Origin: Alphaproteobacteria bacterium SO-S41
Lineage (GTDB): Bacteria; Pseudomonadota; Alphaproteobacteria; Micropepsales; Micropepsaceae
Reading direction: 5' to 3'
Length of the DNA stretch: 64,000 bases
Assembly: GCA_019670725.1 (NCBI GenBank)
Contig: AP024629.1
Coordinates: 930,001 to 994,000, forward strand
Positions 1 through 10,195 of this stretch are shown here, piece by piece. The number at the start of each line of letters is the position of its first letter. Positions within the stretch are counted from its first letter, which is position 1. The notes under the pieces were generated by a model. The model worked only from the letters and a program-made list of their open reading frames with translations. It was not told the DNA's origin and did no database searches. The translations under genes and the position numbers were made by a program.

Positions 1-1
1 G

Positions 2-70
2 TACATGAAGTATGTCGCGGCGCAGGCCCGGATCGGCGGCGACAAGCTGCTGCGCATGGCCGGGCTCTGA
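2..70 (+). CDS. C-terminal end of an upstream gene (partial)
   Basis: An open frame runs in from the left edge and stops with TGA, encoding 22 residues that end in KLLRMAGL. It ends 10 nt before the acyltransferase start and is probably in the same operon. In alphaproteobacteria a YdcF/DUF218 membrane protein often precedes this acyltransferase, but too little is visible here to assign a family. Confidence 0.45.
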   Translation, partial: YMKYVAAQARIGGDKLLRMAGL

Positions 71-80
71 CGCCTCGCCC

Positions 81-794
81 ATGACCGTTTTCCGCTCGAT
101 CGTCTTCCAGCTCTATTTCGCGCTCATGTCGGTGGTGATGAACATCGCCTGGCTGCCGGCGCTGCTCGGCCCGCCGCGCTGGACCCAGCGCGGCGTCGAG
201 CTCTGGGGCCGCCTCACCCTCTGGGGCCTTCGGGTCATTTGCGGCCTCACCTATGAAGTGCGCGGCCGCGAGCATCTCTCCGCGACGCCCGCGCTCTATG
301 CCGGCAAGCACCTGGCGATGTGGGACACGGTCGTCGTGCCGGTCCTGCTCCGCGATGTCGCGCTGGTGCTGAAGCGCCAGCTTCTCTTCATCCCCTTCTA
401 TGGCTGGTATGCGTCGAAGAGCGGCATGATCGCGGTCGATCGCGGTGCTCATGCCAAGGCCCTGCGCAGCCTGATCGCGCAGGGCAAGGACCGCCTCGCC
501 AAGGGCCGCTCCATCGCGATCTTCCCGGAAGGCACGCGCAAAAAGCTCGGCGCCGAGCTCGACTACAAGCCCGGTGTCGCGGCGCTCTATACCCAGCTTG
601 GCGTCGCCTGCATTCCCTTCGCGCTCAATTCCGGCGTCTTCTGGACCGGGCCGCTGCGCAAACCCGGCACCATCGTCATCGAGTTTCTCGCCCCCATCCC
701 GCCGGGATTGAAGCGCCCCGCCTTCATGACGGAACTGACCACGCGCGTCGAAACCGCGACGGCGCGGCTTGTCGCCGAAGCGGGCACGCGATGA
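81..794 (+). CDS. Lysophospholipid (1-acylglycerol-3-phosphate) acyltransferase family protein
   Basis: 237 aa membrane-associated acyltransferase of the PlsC superfamily, which transfers an acyl chain to a lysophospholipid or lysophosphatidate. A hydrophobic N-terminal stretch (about residues 5-30) would anchor it. The HX4D catalytic motif is at H77-D82 (HLAMWD) and the FPEGTR substrate motif at 148-153. I start at ATG 81, just after the upstream stop; a longer in-frame start at 12 would lie inside the previous gene. The stop overlaps the next start by 4 nt (ATGA), indicating translational coupling. The exact acceptor lipid cannot be read from the sequence. Confidence 0.88.
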   Translation: MTVFRSIVFQLYFALMSVVMNIAWLPALLGPPRWTQRGVELWGRLTLWGLRVICGLTYEVRGREHLSATPALYAGKHLAMWDTVVVPVLLRDVALVLKRQLLFIPFYGWYASKSGMIAVDRGAHAKALRSLIAQGKDRLAKGRSIAIFPEGTRKKLGAELDYKPGVAALYTQLGVACIPFALNSGVFWTGPLRKPGTIVIEFLAPIPPGLKRPAFMTELTTRVETATARLVAEAGTR

Positions 795-1966
795 CCAAGG
801 CGCCGCTGGAGCTCGTCAACGCCGACGCGCGGCGCATCTTCCTGCACACGCATGGCCTCGACCAGCCGCCCGAAGCCCATAACGGCGACACGCTGAAGGC
901 GATCCACGGGCTCGGCTTCGTCCAGGTGGATTCGATCCAGACCGTCGCGCGCGCCCATCACCACATCCTGCACAGCCGCATCGGCGGTTACGCCCCGGCG
1001 CATCTCGCGCGCCTCCATGCCGACGACAAGACCATCTTCGAACACTGGACGCATGACGCCTCGGTCATTCCGATGGCGTTCTACCCCCACTGGAAAATGC
1101 GCTTCGCCCGCGCTCGCGCGAAGGTGAAGACGGGCGAATGGTGGGCCTCACGTCTCGGCTCGAAACGCATCCTGAAACGGGTGCGCGACCGCATCGCCGT
1201 CGAAGGCCCGCTCTCGGCCCGCGCCTTCGACGATCCCGGCACGACGGGGGAGATGTGGGGCTGGAGCCGCTCCAAGACCGCGCTCGAAGTGCTCTGGCAC
1301 ACAGGCGAACTCGCCATCGCCCGGCGCGACGGCTTCGCCAAGGTCTATGACCTCGCCGAGCGCGTGATCCCCGGCGAATTCCGCGACGCCAAGCCCTCCA
1401 AGGCCGAGACCGTGGACTGGGCCTGCACCTATGCGCTGGAACGGCTCGGCTTCGCCACGCCGCGCGAGATCGCCAATTTCTGGGCGCTCATCCCGTTCGA
1501 GGATGTCGAGCGCTGGGTCGAGCGCAACAAGAAGCGCCTCGTTCGCGTCCGCATCGGAGGCACCGACGGCAAACACACCGAAGCGCTGGCGCTGCCGGGC
1601 ATCGAAGCGCTGCGCGATGCCGCGCCGCCGCCGCCCGCGCTGATGCGCGCGCTCAACCCGTTTGATCCCGCGATCCGCGACCGCAAGCGGCTGAAGCGCT
1701 TGTTCGGCTTCGACTACACGATCGAGATCTTCGTGCCCGAGGCGAAGCGCAAGTTCGGCTATTACGTCTATCCGCTGCTCGACGGTGACCGGCTTGTCGG
1801 CCGGGTCGATGCCAAGGCCGACCGTGCCGATAATGTCCTCGCCGTCCGCAAGCTCTGGACCGAGCCTGGCGTTACGGCCGATGCCGGTTTCAAGGACCGG
1901 CGCAGCGCGGCGCTCGCCGATCTCGCCCGCATCGGCGGCGTTCCCAAAGTGAGGCTGACCAAGTGA
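791..1966 (+). CDS. YcaQ/AlkX-type winged-helix DNA glycosylase family protein
   Basis: 391 aa winged-helix protein of the COG3214 (YcaQ/AlkX/AlkZ) family, whose characterised members unhook DNA interstrand crosslinks or remove bulky alkylated bases. The catalytic Q-hydrophobic-D motif typical of the YcaQ/AlkX branch is visible as QVD at residues 45-47, within GLGFVQVDSIQ. The C-terminal half keeps the family pattern around FDYTIEIFVPEAKR and YYVYPLLDGDRLVGR. It overlaps the acyltransferase and the downstream DUF2125 gene by 4 nt each, so the three are probably co-transcribed. Function is by family; the natural lesion is unknown. Confidence 0.85.
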   Translation: MTKAPLELVNADARRIFLHTHGLDQPPEAHNGDTLKAIHGLGFVQVDSIQTVARAHHHILHSRIGGYAPAHLARLHADDKTIFEHWTHDASVIPMAFYPHWKMRFARARAKVKTGEWWASRLGSKRILKRVRDRIAVEGPLSARAFDDPGTTGEMWGWSRSKTALEVLWHTGELAIARRDGFAKVYDLAERVIPGEFRDAKPSKAETVDWACTYALERLGFATPREIANFWALIPFEDVERWVERNKKRLVRVRIGGTDGKHTEALALPGIEALRDAAPPPPALMRALNPFDPAIRDRKRLKRLFGFDYTIEIFVPEAKRKFGYYVYPLLDGDRLVGRVDAKADRADNVLAVRKLWTEPGVTADAGFKDRRSAALADLARIGGVPKVRLTK

Positions 1967-2976
1967 AGGGCCACAAGCGCTATATCGCCGTTCTCTTCCT
2001 CATCTTCGCGCTGATCGGCGCCTATGTCGGCTATTGGTACTACGCGATGGGCAAGGCCAAGGAAGCCTTCGCTGCCGCCGTCGCGTCGGAACGCGCGCAG
2101 GGCAATACGCTCGACTTCAAGTCAGTCGAATGGGGCGGTTTTCCCATCCGCATCTCGGCGACCATCCAGGGCCTCCGCTATGCCGGGCACGGCTACGAGG
2201 CGGACGCCGACATCATGATGGCCGAGGTCCTGCCGTGGAACCCGACCCACGCCCTCATCCGCGCCGACGGCAATGTCCGTCTCGCCTCGCGCCTGCCCGA
2301 CCGCGTCGAATGGATCGAGTTCCGGCCCGAGACGATGATCGCCAGCCTCCGCGTGACCTTTGGCGGGTTGCTGGAAGGCGCCGATGTCGAATTCCGCCAG
2401 GTGCGCAGCGACGGCACCGATTTCGACGGCAACGACTTCTCGTTCAACGCGGCGCGGCTGCAGGGCGACATCATCTACCTGCCGTCCACCGACAAGCCGA
2501 TCAACGAATACTCCCGGGATGCCGCCAATCTCGCCTTCTCCGCCGACCAGCTTTTGATCAGCGATGGTTTCGCGCCCACGCTCGGCCCGCGCATTTCAAC
2601 CATCCGCATCGCGGCCAAACTTTCCGGCCTGCCGCTCATCTCGCAGAACAGTCCGTTCAACGATCCGCGCTTCAAGCGCAGCGACTACATGCTCGATATC
2701 GCGCGGCTCGATTTCGACTGGGGCGGCGTTTCGGCGAAGGGCAACGGCAAGCTGAAACTTGACGACGTCGCCCGCCCCGCCGGCGATCTCGATTTCAAGA
2801 TCATCGGCCTCGGCAAGCTGATCGAAGCGCTCCGCGCCAACGGCACGCTCCAGGCCCCCGCCAGTGTCGAGGGGCTGCCCGACGTCCCCGGCGGCACCCC
2901 GATCTCCCTCGCCATCGAAAACGGCCGCGTCACCTTCGGCCCGTTCCTGGTCGGCACGGTTGGGGCGATCGACTAA
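1963..2976 (+). CDS. DUF2125 domain-containing envelope protein
   Basis: 337 aa, starting at GTG 1963 in a GTGA overlap with the upstream stop. An N-terminal membrane helix (about residues 6-27, IAVLFLIFALIGAYVGYWYY) is followed by a long beta-rich periplasmic region. The block around VEWGGFPIRISATIQGLRY is characteristic of alphaproteobacterial DUF2125 proteins. No enzymatic motif is visible and the role is unknown; an envelope or lipid-related job would suit its acyltransferase neighbour, but that is inference. It ends tail to tail with the aminotransferase, overlapping by 4 nt. Confidence 0.8.
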   Translation: MKGHKRYIAVLFLIFALIGAYVGYWYYAMGKAKEAFAAAVASERAQGNTLDFKSVEWGGFPIRISATIQGLRYAGHGYEADADIMMAEVLPWNPTHALIRADGNVRLASRLPDRVEWIEFRPETMIASLRVTFGGLLEGADVEFRQVRSDGTDFDGNDFSFNAARLQGDIIYLPSTDKPINEYSRDAANLAFSADQLLISDGFAPTLGPRISTIRIAAKLSGLPLISQNSPFNDPRFKRSDYMLDIARLDFDWGGVSAKGNGKLKLDDVARPAGDLDFKIIGLGKLIEALRANGTLQAPASVEGLPDVPGGTPISLAIENGRVTFGPFLVGTVGAID

Positions 2977-4256
2977 CTGACCGCCGTCAGCGTCTCGTTG
3001 ATCACGCCCAGCATCAGATCGGCATGTGCCCGCGTGAACGTCATGGGCGGCCGGATCTTCAGGATGTTCATCGCCGGGCCGATCGCGCCGGAGAGCACGC
3101 CGCGCTCTTTCATCCCGTTGACGAGCCGCGCGGTTAGCGCCGTCGCCGGCGCCATCGTCGCTCTGTCCGTCACCAGATCGAGGCCGATGAAGAAGCCCGA
3201 GCCTCTGATATCGCCGATCACCGCGTGACGTTCGGCAAGCGCCTGTAGCTTGCCGGTCATGTACTGCCCGACCGCCAGCGCATTCGCCTGCAGGCCGTCG
3301 CGTTCGATCACCTCCAGCATAGCGAGCCCAGCCGCCGTGGTCACGGGAATCCCCGCGAAGGTATTGAAGTACTTGTTGGCCTTGGCGAACGTCTCGACAT
3401 AGGCGCGCTGCGTGACGCAGGCGGCGAGCGGCATGCCGTTGCCCATGGGTTTGCCCATGGTCACGAAGTCCGGCACCACGTCGTGATCCTGATAGACCCA
3501 GAACTTCGTCCCGATCCGCGCGAAGCCCGCCTGGACCTCGTCGGCGATGAAGAGCCCGCCCGCCGCGCGCACCACCGCGGCGGCCTTGGCGTAGAAACCC
3601 GGCGGCGCGATCACCGTGCCGCCGCTCGACTGGATCGTGTCGATGATCAGCGCCGCGACGCCGTGCCCGCGCGCCGTCAGCGTGGCGACGGCCTCTTCGA
3701 CATGACGCACATACTGGTCCGTCGCATTAGCACCGCGATACCGGCCGCGCAGCGTATCGGGCGCAGGGATCGTCACGACATAGTCGGGCAAAGCGGAGAC
3801 CGGCACGTCGCGGGTCGAGATCTCGTAGATCGACTGGCTGTGCCCGTGATAGGCGCATTCCGTGACGATGACGCCCTTGTTCCCGGTATGGGTGCGCGCG
3901 AGGCGCAGCGCCATCTCGTTCGCTTCCGTGCCGCTGCAGCCGAAATGCACGGTGTCGAGCGCCGGCTCGAAGGTGGCGGTCAGGCGCTCGGCATAATCCA
4001 GGATCGTCTCGTGCAGATAGCGGGTGTGGATGTTCACCTTCGCGATCTGCGCGGTCACTGCTGCGACGACATCCGGGTGGGAATGCCCGACATGCGGCAC
4101 GTTGTTGTAGGTGTCGAGATATTTGCGGCCGTCCGCATCGAACAGCCACACATCCTCGCCGCGCACGATATGCAGCGGTTCGTCGTAGAACAGACGATAG
4201 GCGGGCCCCAGAACCTTGTTCCGCCGGGCGATCAGCTCTGCATTGGTGGGCGTCAT
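2973..4256 (-). CDS. Class III PLP enzyme, probable phospho-lyase (AGXT2L-like)
   Basis: 427 aa PLP enzyme of aminotransferase class III. The PLP lysine lies in [12 protein letters not shown] and the preceding Asp in [10 protein letters not shown]. Blocks such as [19 protein letters not shown], then [10 protein letters not shown] and [13 protein letters not shown], resemble the AGXT2L1/AGXT2L2 proteins. Those are phospho-lyases acting on phosphoethanolamine or 5-phosphohydroxy-L-lysine, not true transaminases. It overlaps the upstream kinase gene by 4 nt, matching the kinase/phospho-lyase pairing known for hydroxylysine breakdown. The likely pair reaction is phosphorylation of an amino alcohol, then PLP-dependent loss of phosphate and ammonia to an aldehyde. 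A conventional omega-aminotransferase remains possible. Confidence 0.8.
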   Translation of the reverse strand: MTPTNAELIARRNKVLGPAYRLFYDEPLHIVRGEDVWLFDADGRKYLDTYNNVPHVGHSHPDVVAAVTAQIAKVNIHTRYLHETILDYAERLTATFEPALDTVHFGCSGTEANEMALRLARTHTGNKGVIVTECAYHGHSQSIYEISTRDVPVSALPDYVVTIPAPDTLRGRYRGANATDQYVRHVEEAVATLTARGHGVAALIIDTIQSSGGTVIAPPGFYAKAAAVVRAAGGLFIADEVQAGFARIGTKFWVYQDHDVVPDFVTMGKPMGNGMPLAACVTQRAYVETFAKANKYFNTFAGIPVTTAAGLAMLEVIERDGLQANALAVGQYMTGKLQALAERHAVIGDIRGSGFFIGLDLVTDRATMAPATALTARLVNGMKERGVLSGAIGPAMNILKIRPPMTFTRAHADLMLGVINETLTAVS

Positions 4257-5323
4257 GGGATGTCCTGAAGGCCGCAGGCCTCTGCCAGCAACGCAGCCGC
4301 CTCGGCGGGGTTCATCGCCGAGAGCTGCTCCAGCACGCGGCGCGCCTGGGGCAGGTTGTGCATGATGTAGATGCGGTTCTCCGGAAACATGTCGGCGCGC
4401 CAGTGATAGATCAGCGGCAGGATCATCGCCCGCGTCAGCATCAGCGGCAGCAGCAGGTCAAGCTCGCGCTTCTCCAGCGGCGAACGCCGGTGATAGGCGG
4501 CCACGAAGCGCGCGACGCGGTCGAGCGGCGTCGCCGATGAATTCACCCAATAGACGCAGGCGACCGCGATATCGACGATGCGCGGTGTGCAGACCATGTC
4601 GCCGAAGTCGATGAGGCCCACAACCTCGGAGGTATCGGCGGGATCGACGATATAGTTGCGGGGGCTGAGATCATTGAAGACGACCTGCACCGGCAGGCGC
4701 TCCAGCGCCGGCAATACGTCGCGCTTGAACCGCGCCATGCAGGCCTTCACCAGCGCGTGCAGCTCGGCGTCGTCGATGAGCGCGAGGAACGGCTCCAGAT
4801 TGGCGGCGTGACGCGGATCGTAGAGCAGCGTGTGGTCCTTGGCGGGATGATCGAAATCCGCGAGGTCCAGCGCCAGCCGCGCGAGCATGTCGCCGAGCAC
4901 TTCGGGATTGTCGGGCCGCTCGGCCTGCGGCACGGCGGAGAGCGGAATGCCCTCCAGCCACGAGAACAGCCGCACGATATGCGGCGCGCCGGCATGGTCG
5001 ATCGTGAACTCGGCTACCCCGTCCGTGGTGCGCAGCACGCGCGACAGCGAAAGCGCGGGGTCTTTCCGCTCCACATGCAGGAAGGCTTCCGTCTGGAAGT
5101 TCGTCACCGCTGGGTCTTCCGAGGCATTGGCGATCTTCAGCAGCCGCTTCTCGCCGCCGTCCAGCGTCACCAGGATGTTCTGGTCGCGCTCGCTGTCGAG
5201 GGCTTTCAGCCTGCCCTCAAGCCCATAGCGGTCCTTCAGGACCGCGGCGACTTCGCCGTCCGAAAGCTTCGGCGGCGGGTTTTTCAGGACGGCCAGCCAG
5301 TCCTTGGTCGTGAAAGCGCTCAT
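4253..5323 (-). CDS. Phosphotransferase family kinase (hydroxylysine kinase-like)
   Basis: 356 aa protein of the aminoglycoside/choline/hydroxylysine phosphotransferase fold. The N-terminus (YGLEGRLKALDSERDQN) resembles the AGPHD1 hydroxylysine kinase group. The catalytic loop is VFNDLSPRNYIV, with Asp and Asn conserved but Asn replacing the usual His before Asp. The metal-binding Asp is in GLIDFGDMVCTPR. It is translationally coupled to the class III PLP enzyme, supporting a two-step kinase/phospho-lyase route. A palindromic operator candidate sits 8 nt before the ATG. Substrate (hydroxylysine, ethanolamine or similar) is inferred, not shown. Confidence 0.78.
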   Translation of the reverse strand: MSAFTTKDWLAVLKNPPPKLSDGEVAAVLKDRYGLEGRLKALDSERDQNILVTLDGGEKRLLKIANASEDPAVTNFQTEAFLHVERKDPALSLSRVLRTTDGVAEFTIDHAGAPHIVRLFSWLEGIPLSAVPQAERPDNPEVLGDMLARLALDLADFDHPAKDHTLLYDPRHAANLEPFLALIDDAELHALVKACMARFKRDVLPALERLPVQVVFNDLSPRNYIVDPADTSEVVGLIDFGDMVCTPRIVDIAVACVYWVNSSATPLDRVARFVAAYHRRSPLEKRELDLLLPLMLTRAMILPLIYHWRADMFPENRIYIMHNLPQARRVLEQLSAMNPAEAAALLAEACGLQDIP

Positions 5324-5330
5324 CGTCCCA

Positions 5331-5359
5331 GCTCAATGTGAACGATGTTCATATTGAGC
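5331..5359. promoter_or_regulatory. Palindromic operator candidate before the kinase/phospho-lyase operon
   Basis: Two 13-bp arms, GCTCAATGTGAAC and GTTCATATTGAGC, are separated by GAT and differ from perfect symmetry at one base. The site lies between the tyrA-like stop (5376) and the kinase start (5323). It has no T-run, so a dimeric regulator site is more likely than a terminator. The cognate regulator is not identifiable here. Confidence 0.55.
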
Positions 5360-5375
5360 GATGGCGCCCGCTACG

Positions 5376-6299
5376 TCAACTCGTCTTGTCGCGCCCGAAA
5401 TTCGGCGCCGCGGATTCCTGGCCCGCCTCGATGATCGAGCGGCGGATGTCGCGCGTGCGCTGGAACAGCGCGAACAACGCGTCCCCATCCCCCCACCGAA
5501 TCGCCCGCTGAAGCGCGGTCAAATCCTCGGTAAACCGCTGAAGAATCTCCAGAACCGCCTCGCGATTGTTCAGAAACACATCCCGCCACATCGTCGGGTC
5601 GGAGGCCGCGATGCGCGTGAAGTCGCGGAAACCGCCGGCCGAGAACTTGATGACCTCGGACTGGGTGACTTCTTCCAAGTCCGCCGCCGTACCGACGATA
5701 TTGTAGGCGATGAGGTGCGGCACATGGCTGGTGATGCCCAGCACGAGGTCGTGGTGCCGGGGCTCCATGACCTCGACCTTGGCGCCCAGCGACTCCCAGA
5801 AGGCGATCAGCTTGGCGACCGCCGCCTCGTCGGTGCCGGGCGGCGGTGTGAGGATGCACCAGCGATTGTCGAACAGCGTCGCGAAGCCGGACGCCGGTCC
5901 GGAATGCTCGGTGCCGGCGATGGGGTGGCCGGGAATGAAATGCACGCCTTCCGGCACATGCGGACCGGCGTCGCGGATGACCGCGCTCTTCACCGAACCG
6001 ACATCCGTCAGGATCGCGCCCGGCTTCAGCGCCGGGGCGATCGCCGCCGCGGCGGGCCCAAGCGCCCCGACCGGCGCACAGAGAATGACGATGTCGGCAT
6101 CGGCGGCCGCGGCCGCCATGTCGTCATGCACGCTGTCGCAGAAGCCGATCTGTTCGGCGGTCGCGCGGCTTTCGGCCGAGCGCGAATAGCCCGCGATATG
6201 GCTGACTGCGCCGGCGCGCCGCGCGGCATGGGCGATCGACGATCCGATCAGCCCGATGCCGATCAGCGCGATCCGGCCGAAGGACGCCTCTGCGGTCAT
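5376..6299 (-). CDS. tyrA: Prephenate/arogenate dehydrogenase family protein
   Basis: 307 aa NAD(P)-dependent dehydrogenase for the tyrosine branch of aromatic biosynthesis, oxidatively decarboxylating prephenate or arogenate. The N-terminal Rossmann motif [15 protein letters not shown] starts near residue 12. Family blocks include SVKSAVI, then [15 protein letters not shown] and [12 protein letters not shown] take ATG 6299, which overlaps the hisC stop by 4 nt; longer in-frame extensions would run inside hisC. Co-transcription with hisC fits, because HisC-type enzymes can also transaminate prephenate or hydroxyphenylpyruvate. Prephenate versus arogenate specificity cannot be decided by eye. 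Confidence 0.88.
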   Translation of the reverse strand: MTAEASFGRIALIGIGLIGSSIAHAARRAGAVSHIAGYSRSAESRATAEQIGFCDSVHDDMAAAAADADIVILCAPVGALGPAAAAIAPALKPGAILTDVGSVKSAVIRDAGPHVPEGVHFIPGHPIAGTEHSGPASGFATLFDNRWCILTPPPGTDEAAVAKLIAFWESLGAKVEVMEPRHHDLVLGITSHVPHLIAYNIVGTAADLEEVTQSEVIKFSAGGFRDFTRIAASDPTMWRDVFLNNREAVLEILQRFTEDLTALQRAIRWGDGDALFALFQRTRDIRRSIIEAGQESAAPNFGRDKTS

Positions 6300-7387
6300 A
6301 ACGCGAGAAAATCCTTCAGCGCCGCGACGACCAGGCGGTTCGCCTCTTCCGTGCCGACCGAGATGCGCAGCGCATCGGGCAGGCCATAGGCGGCGACGCC
6401 GCGCACGATCAGGCCGCGCGCCATCAGGAAGGCGTCGGCGTCCTTCGCGGTGCGGCCTTTCTCCTGGCCGAAATGGACCAGCACGAAATTGCAGACGCTC
6501 GGCGTCACCTCGAGGCCCAGCGCGCCAATCTCTTCGGTGAGATAACGCAACCACTGGGCGTTGAAGGCGACCGCGGCTTCCATGAAGGCGCGGTCGCGCA
6601 TCGCGGCGGCGCCGGCATATTGCGCGGGGATCGAAACGTTGAACGGCCCGCGCGCGCGGTTCAGCACATCCGCGATGTCCGGCGGGCAATAAGCCCAGCC
6701 GACGCGCAGCGCCGCGAGGCCGTAGACCTTCGAAAGGGTCCGCGTCATCACCACATTCTCGTGGCTGGAAACGAGTTCGATGCCCGCCTCGTAGTCGTTG
6801 CGCTTCACGTACTCGCTATAGGCGGCGTCGAGCACCAGAATGGTTTCCGGGCTCAGCGCGGCATGCAGGCGCTTGATCTCGCTCACCGGCAGATAGGTGC
6901 CGGTCGGGTTGTTCGGATTGGCGATGAAGACGAGCCGGGTCTTCGGCGTCAGGCGCGCGATCAGCGCATCGACGCTGGCGGTGTAGCGCGTCTCGGGGGC
7001 GGCGACGGGAGTCGCCGAGGCCGCGCGCGCAACGATCGGATAGACGAGGAAGCCGTGCTCGGAGAACAGGACCTCGTCGCCCGGACGGCAATAGCACTGG
7101 CCGATCAGGTGGAGCAGCTCGTCCGAGCCGTTGCCGCAGACGATGCGGTCGGGGTTGAGGCCGTAGATCTCGGCGACCGCATCGCGCAGCACCGCTGACG
7201 ACCCTTCGGGATACGAGGCGAGCTGGGCGGCCGCCGTGGCGAAGGCCTCGATCGCCTTCGGGCTCGGTCCCAGCGGCGTCTCGTTGGCGGACAGCTTGAA
7301 GACCTTCGTGACGCCCGGCGCGGCGGCCCGTCCCCCAATATAGGGCTCGATCTCTAGAATTCCGGGAACGGGGGTTGGGCTGGCCAT
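6296..7387 (-). CDS. hisC: Histidinol-phosphate aminotransferase
   Basis: 363 aa class I/II PLP aminotransferase converting imidazole acetol phosphate plus glutamate to histidinol phosphate. Visible motifs are [13 protein letters not shown] near the N-terminus, [21 protein letters not shown], and the PLP lysine in [20 protein letters not shown] 7387 gives a normal family length; an upstream extension has no family similarity. It overlaps the tyrA-like gene by 4 nt, so dual use in histidine and aromatic amino acid synthesis is plausible. The kinase gene upstream is co-directional with a 50-nt gap. Confidence 0.92.
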   Translation of the reverse strand: MASPTPVPGILEIEPYIGGRAAAPGVTKVFKLSANETPLGPSPKAIEAFATAAAQLASYPEGSSAVLRDAVAEIYGLNPDRIVCGNGSDELLHLIGQCYCRPGDEVLFSEHGFLVYPIVARAASATPVAAPETRYTASVDALIARLTPKTRLVFIANPNNPTGTYLPVSEIKRLHAALSPETILVLDAAYSEYVKRNDYEAGIELVSSHENVVMTRTLSKVYGLAALRVGWAYCPPDIADVLNRARGPFNVSIPAQYAGAAAMRDRAFMEAAVAFNAQWLRYLTEEIGALGLEVTPSVCNFVLVHFGQEKGRTAKDADAFLMARGLIVRGVAAYGLPDALRISVGTEEANRLVVAALKDFLAL

Positions 7388-7437
7388 GCGGGGCTTTCTA
7401 ATCAAGCCCGCCCGGCAAACCAAAGGAAATGTCGGCG

Positions 7438-8910
7438 CTAGGTTCTCGACATGCCCGCGACCGGGCCGTCGAGCACCCATACGACACCGTGCGGTGCATA
7501 GTCGAAAGTCGCGCTGGCGCCCGAGCCGCTCGGCATCAGGGACTGGATCAGCCGCGTCCCGAACCCTGTGCGCGATGGCGCGCTCACGGGCGGGCCACCC
7601 ATCTCCCGCCACGTCAAGCGGAGCATGTCCGCATCGACCGACCAGTCGAGCACGACGCGGCCCTCATCGTTCGACAAGGCGCCGTATTTCACCGCATTGG
7701 TCGTCAGTTCGTGCAGCGCCAGCGACAGACCCACGGTGGTGCGGGGACCGAGCTCGACGGACGGGCCATTAATATCGAAGCGCCGAACGTCAGCCCCGCT
7801 GCCGCTGATCGCGGCGCGCGCCGCCTCGGCAAGCAGGGCCGTGGCGCCCGGCTTGGCGGCCAGCAGATCCTGCGCCCCGCCAAGCGCCTTCAGCCGTTCA
7901 GCGATCACGCTGAGCGCGGCCTGCGGAGAGGCGGCGTGGCGCAGCGACTGGCTGACCACGGCCTGGACGATCGAAAGAATATTCTTGATCCGGTGCGTCT
8001 GCTCCATCGCCACCAGTTCGCGATGCTCGGTCGCGAGGTGGAGATCGGTCTGGTCCCGCAAGATCTTGAGCAGCCCGATCGTCGCGCCGGCATCGTCGCG
8101 CAGGGCCATCATGCGTCCGCTCGCCCAGAACCGTGTGCCATCCGCGCGCAGGTGCCAGCGCTCGTCGGCAGTCGATCCAACCGCCAGCGCGTTCCGGATC
8201 TCGTTTTCGGGCACGCTCTGGGCGCGGTCCTCGGGCGTGAAGAAACGCGCGCACGTCTCGCCCAGCATCTCTGCTTCGGTCCAGCCGAGCACCTGGGTCG
8301 CGCCGGCGTTCCACCCGGTGACGTGGCCGCTCAGGTCCATCGTGATGATACCGTAGTCGACCGCGCTTTCCAGAATCTGGCGATGGCGCACGTCGGCGTC
8401 ACGCTGGGCGGCAAGCGCCCGGCGCAGGTCCAACTGGGTCATGACCTGGCGGGCCAGCGTCTGCAGCGCGAAATTCTGCTCCGGGGTCAGCTCGCGCGGC
8501 TCGGTGTCGAGCACGCACAGCGTCCCCAGCGGCAGTCCATCTGCGGTCTCCAATGGGGCGCCGGCATAGAAGCGCAGGTTCGGATCGCCGGTGACCAACG
8601 GATTGGCGCTGAAGCGGGGGTCCTGCCTCGCATCGCCGACCGTAAAAATCCCGGTCTGCTGGATGGCATGGGCGCAGAAGGCGATCTCGCGCGGGGTCTG
8701 GGGCGCCTCGATCCCGACCGCGGCCTTGAACCACTGACGCTCCGAATCGACCAGGCTGATCAGCGCCATTGGCACGCCACAGATCTGCGCGGCGACCTTG
8801 ACGATATCGTCGAAATCCGCCTCGCGCGGCGTGTCCATTACGCGGTAGCGGGCAAGCGCCGCCAGACGGTCGGCTTCGCTCCACGGAGGTACGGGAATCG
8901 GATCGCTCAA
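7438..8910 (-). CDS. GAF-PAS sensor histidine kinase of the HWE family
   Basis: 490 aa soluble sensor kinase. A GAF domain (about 20-160; [22 protein letters not shown]) is followed by a PAS domain (about 175-300; GYGI-type core ending in [14 protein letters not shown]). The phospho-acceptor region is [18 protein letters not shown]. The ATP-binding part has [14 protein letters not shown] and the HWE-type WxE motif [11 protein letters not shown]. No response regulator is adjacent. I prefer TTG 8910, with AGGA 6 nt upstream and a usual spacing to the RLAAL start of the GAF domain. ATG 8982 would add 24 residues and leave only 36 nt to metX. Confidence 0.85.
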   Translation of the reverse strand: MSDPIPVPPWSEADRLAALARYRVMDTPREADFDDIVKVAAQICGVPMALISLVDSERQWFKAAVGIEAPQTPREIAFCAHAIQQTGIFTVGDARQDPRFSANPLVTGDPNLRFYAGAPLETADGLPLGTLCVLDTEPRELTPEQNFALQTLARQVMTQLDLRRALAAQRDADVRHRQILESAVDYGIITMDLSGHVTGWNAGATQVLGWTEAEMLGETCARFFTPEDRAQSVPENEIRNALAVGSTADERWHLRADGTRFWASGRMMALRDDAGATIGLLKILRDQTDLHLATEHRELVAMEQTHRIKNILSIVQAVVSQSLRHAASPQAALSVIAERLKALGGAQDLLAAKPGATALLAEAARAAISGSGADVRRFDINGPSVELGPRTTVGLSLALHELTTNAVKYGALSNDEGRVVLDWSVDADMLRLTWREMGGPPVSAPSRTGFGTRLIQSLMPSGSGASATFDYAPHGVVWVLDGPVAGMSRT

Positions 8911-9018
8911 ACGGGGTCCTGCTGACCGGGGGAGGGGGTACGCGGCGTTCGCGCCAGCTTCATAGCGATCCCGGGCAGACATTGACAGGGCGGCCCCTCT
9001 CACCCCACTTCCCGGCCT

Positions 9019-10191
9019 ATGTCTGCCGCCGCCGAAACGATCAGGCCCGATGCCGCGCCCGTGGTGCACGACGCCGTGCTGCGTCTTGCTGGACCGCGCG
9101 CTCTGACCCTGGATTCGGGGCAGGCGCTGGCGCAGCTCGCGATCGCCTACAACACCTATGGCGAGCTCAACGCGGCGAAGTCGAACGCCATCCTCATCTG
9201 CCACGCCCTCAGTCTCGACCAGCATGCCGCAAGCGTTAACCCGCTGACCGGCAAGCCCGGCTGGTGGGAGTTGATGGTTGGCCCCGGCAAGCCGTTCGAC
9301 ACCAGCCGCTTCTTCGTCATCTGCGCCAATGTGGTCGGCGGCTGCATGGGGACGACCGGGCCGCGCGATGTCGATCCCGCGACCGGCAAGTCCTACGGCC
9401 TGACCTTCCCGGTCATCACGATCCGCGACATGGTCCGCGCCCAGGCGCTGCTGGTCGACCATCTCGGCATCGCGGAACTCCTCTGCGTCGCGGGCGGCTC
9501 GATGGGCGGCATGCAGGTGCTGGAATGGATGGCGAGCTATCCCGAGCGTGTCATCTCGGCCATCCCGATCGCGACGGCCGCCAAGCACTCTGCCCAGAAC
9601 ATCGCCTTCCACGAGGTCGGCCGCCAGGCGATCATGGCTGATCCCGACTGGCGCGGCGGCGACTATCTGGAACACGGCGTCTTCCCGTCCAAGGGCCTCG
9701 CCGTCGCCCGCATGGCCGCGCATATCACCTATCTCTCGGAAGCCGCGCTGCAGCGGAAGTTCGGCCGCGAGCTGCAGGACCGCCAGCAGGTCTCCTATGC
9801 CTTCGACGCGGACTTCCAGGTCGAATCCTATCTCCGCCATCAGGGGCGCAGCTTCGTCGAGCGTTTCGACGCGAACTCTTATCTCTACATCACCCGGGCG
9901 ATGGACTATTTCGACCTCGCGGCCGATCACGGCGGCCAGCTCGCGCGCGCCTTCGCCCGGCTGAAGGCGCGGGTCTGCGTCGCCTCGTTCACGTCGGACT
10001 GGCTGTTCCCGACGACGGAATCCAAGCGCATCGTCCATGCGCTGAACGCCGCCGCCGCCAATGTCAGCTTCGTCGAGTTCGACACCGACAAGGGCCACGA
10101 CGCCTTCCTGCTCGACCTTCCCGAAATGGAAGGCATCTTCGGCGGCTTCGTGAACGCGGCTGCGGCCCATCGCGGCCTCAAGGCGACATAG
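9019..10191 (+). CDS. metX: Homoserine O-acetyltransferase MetX
   Basis: 390 aa alpha/beta-hydrolase-fold acyltransferase that activates homoserine in methionine synthesis. The nucleophile is S161 in [15 protein letters not shown]. The Asp ([10 protein letters not shown]) and His ([10 protein letters not shown]) of the triad are in the usual C-terminal positions. The oxyanion/substrate block [13 protein letters not shown] is also present. metW follows after 4 nt, the typical alphaproteobacterial pair. Some MetX-like enzymes use succinyl-CoA, so acyl donor choice is inferred from the family. Confidence 0.93.
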   Translation: MSAAAETIRPDAAPVVHDAVLRLAGPRALTLDSGQALAQLAIAYNTYGELNAAKSNAILICHALSLDQHAASVNPLTGKPGWWELMVGPGKPFDTSRFFVICANVVGGCMGTTGPRDVDPATGKSYGLTFPVITIRDMVRAQALLVDHLGIAELLCVAGGSMGGMQVLEWMASYPERVISAIPIATAAKHSAQNIAFHEVGRQAIMADPDWRGGDYLEHGVFPSKGLAVARMAAHITYLSEAALQRKFGRELQDRQQVSYAFDADFQVESYLRHQGRSFVERFDANSYLYITRAMDYFDLAADHGGQLARAFARLKARVCVASFTSDWLFPTTESKRIVHALNAAAANVSFVEFDTDKGHDAFLLDLPEMEGIFGGFVNAAAAHRGLKAT

Positions 10192-10195
10192 ACGG

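Noticed and set aside
8911-9018. SAM riboswitch before metX
   Set aside because: Alphaproteobacteria sometimes have a SAM-II element here, but the short gap shows none of its conserved stretches.
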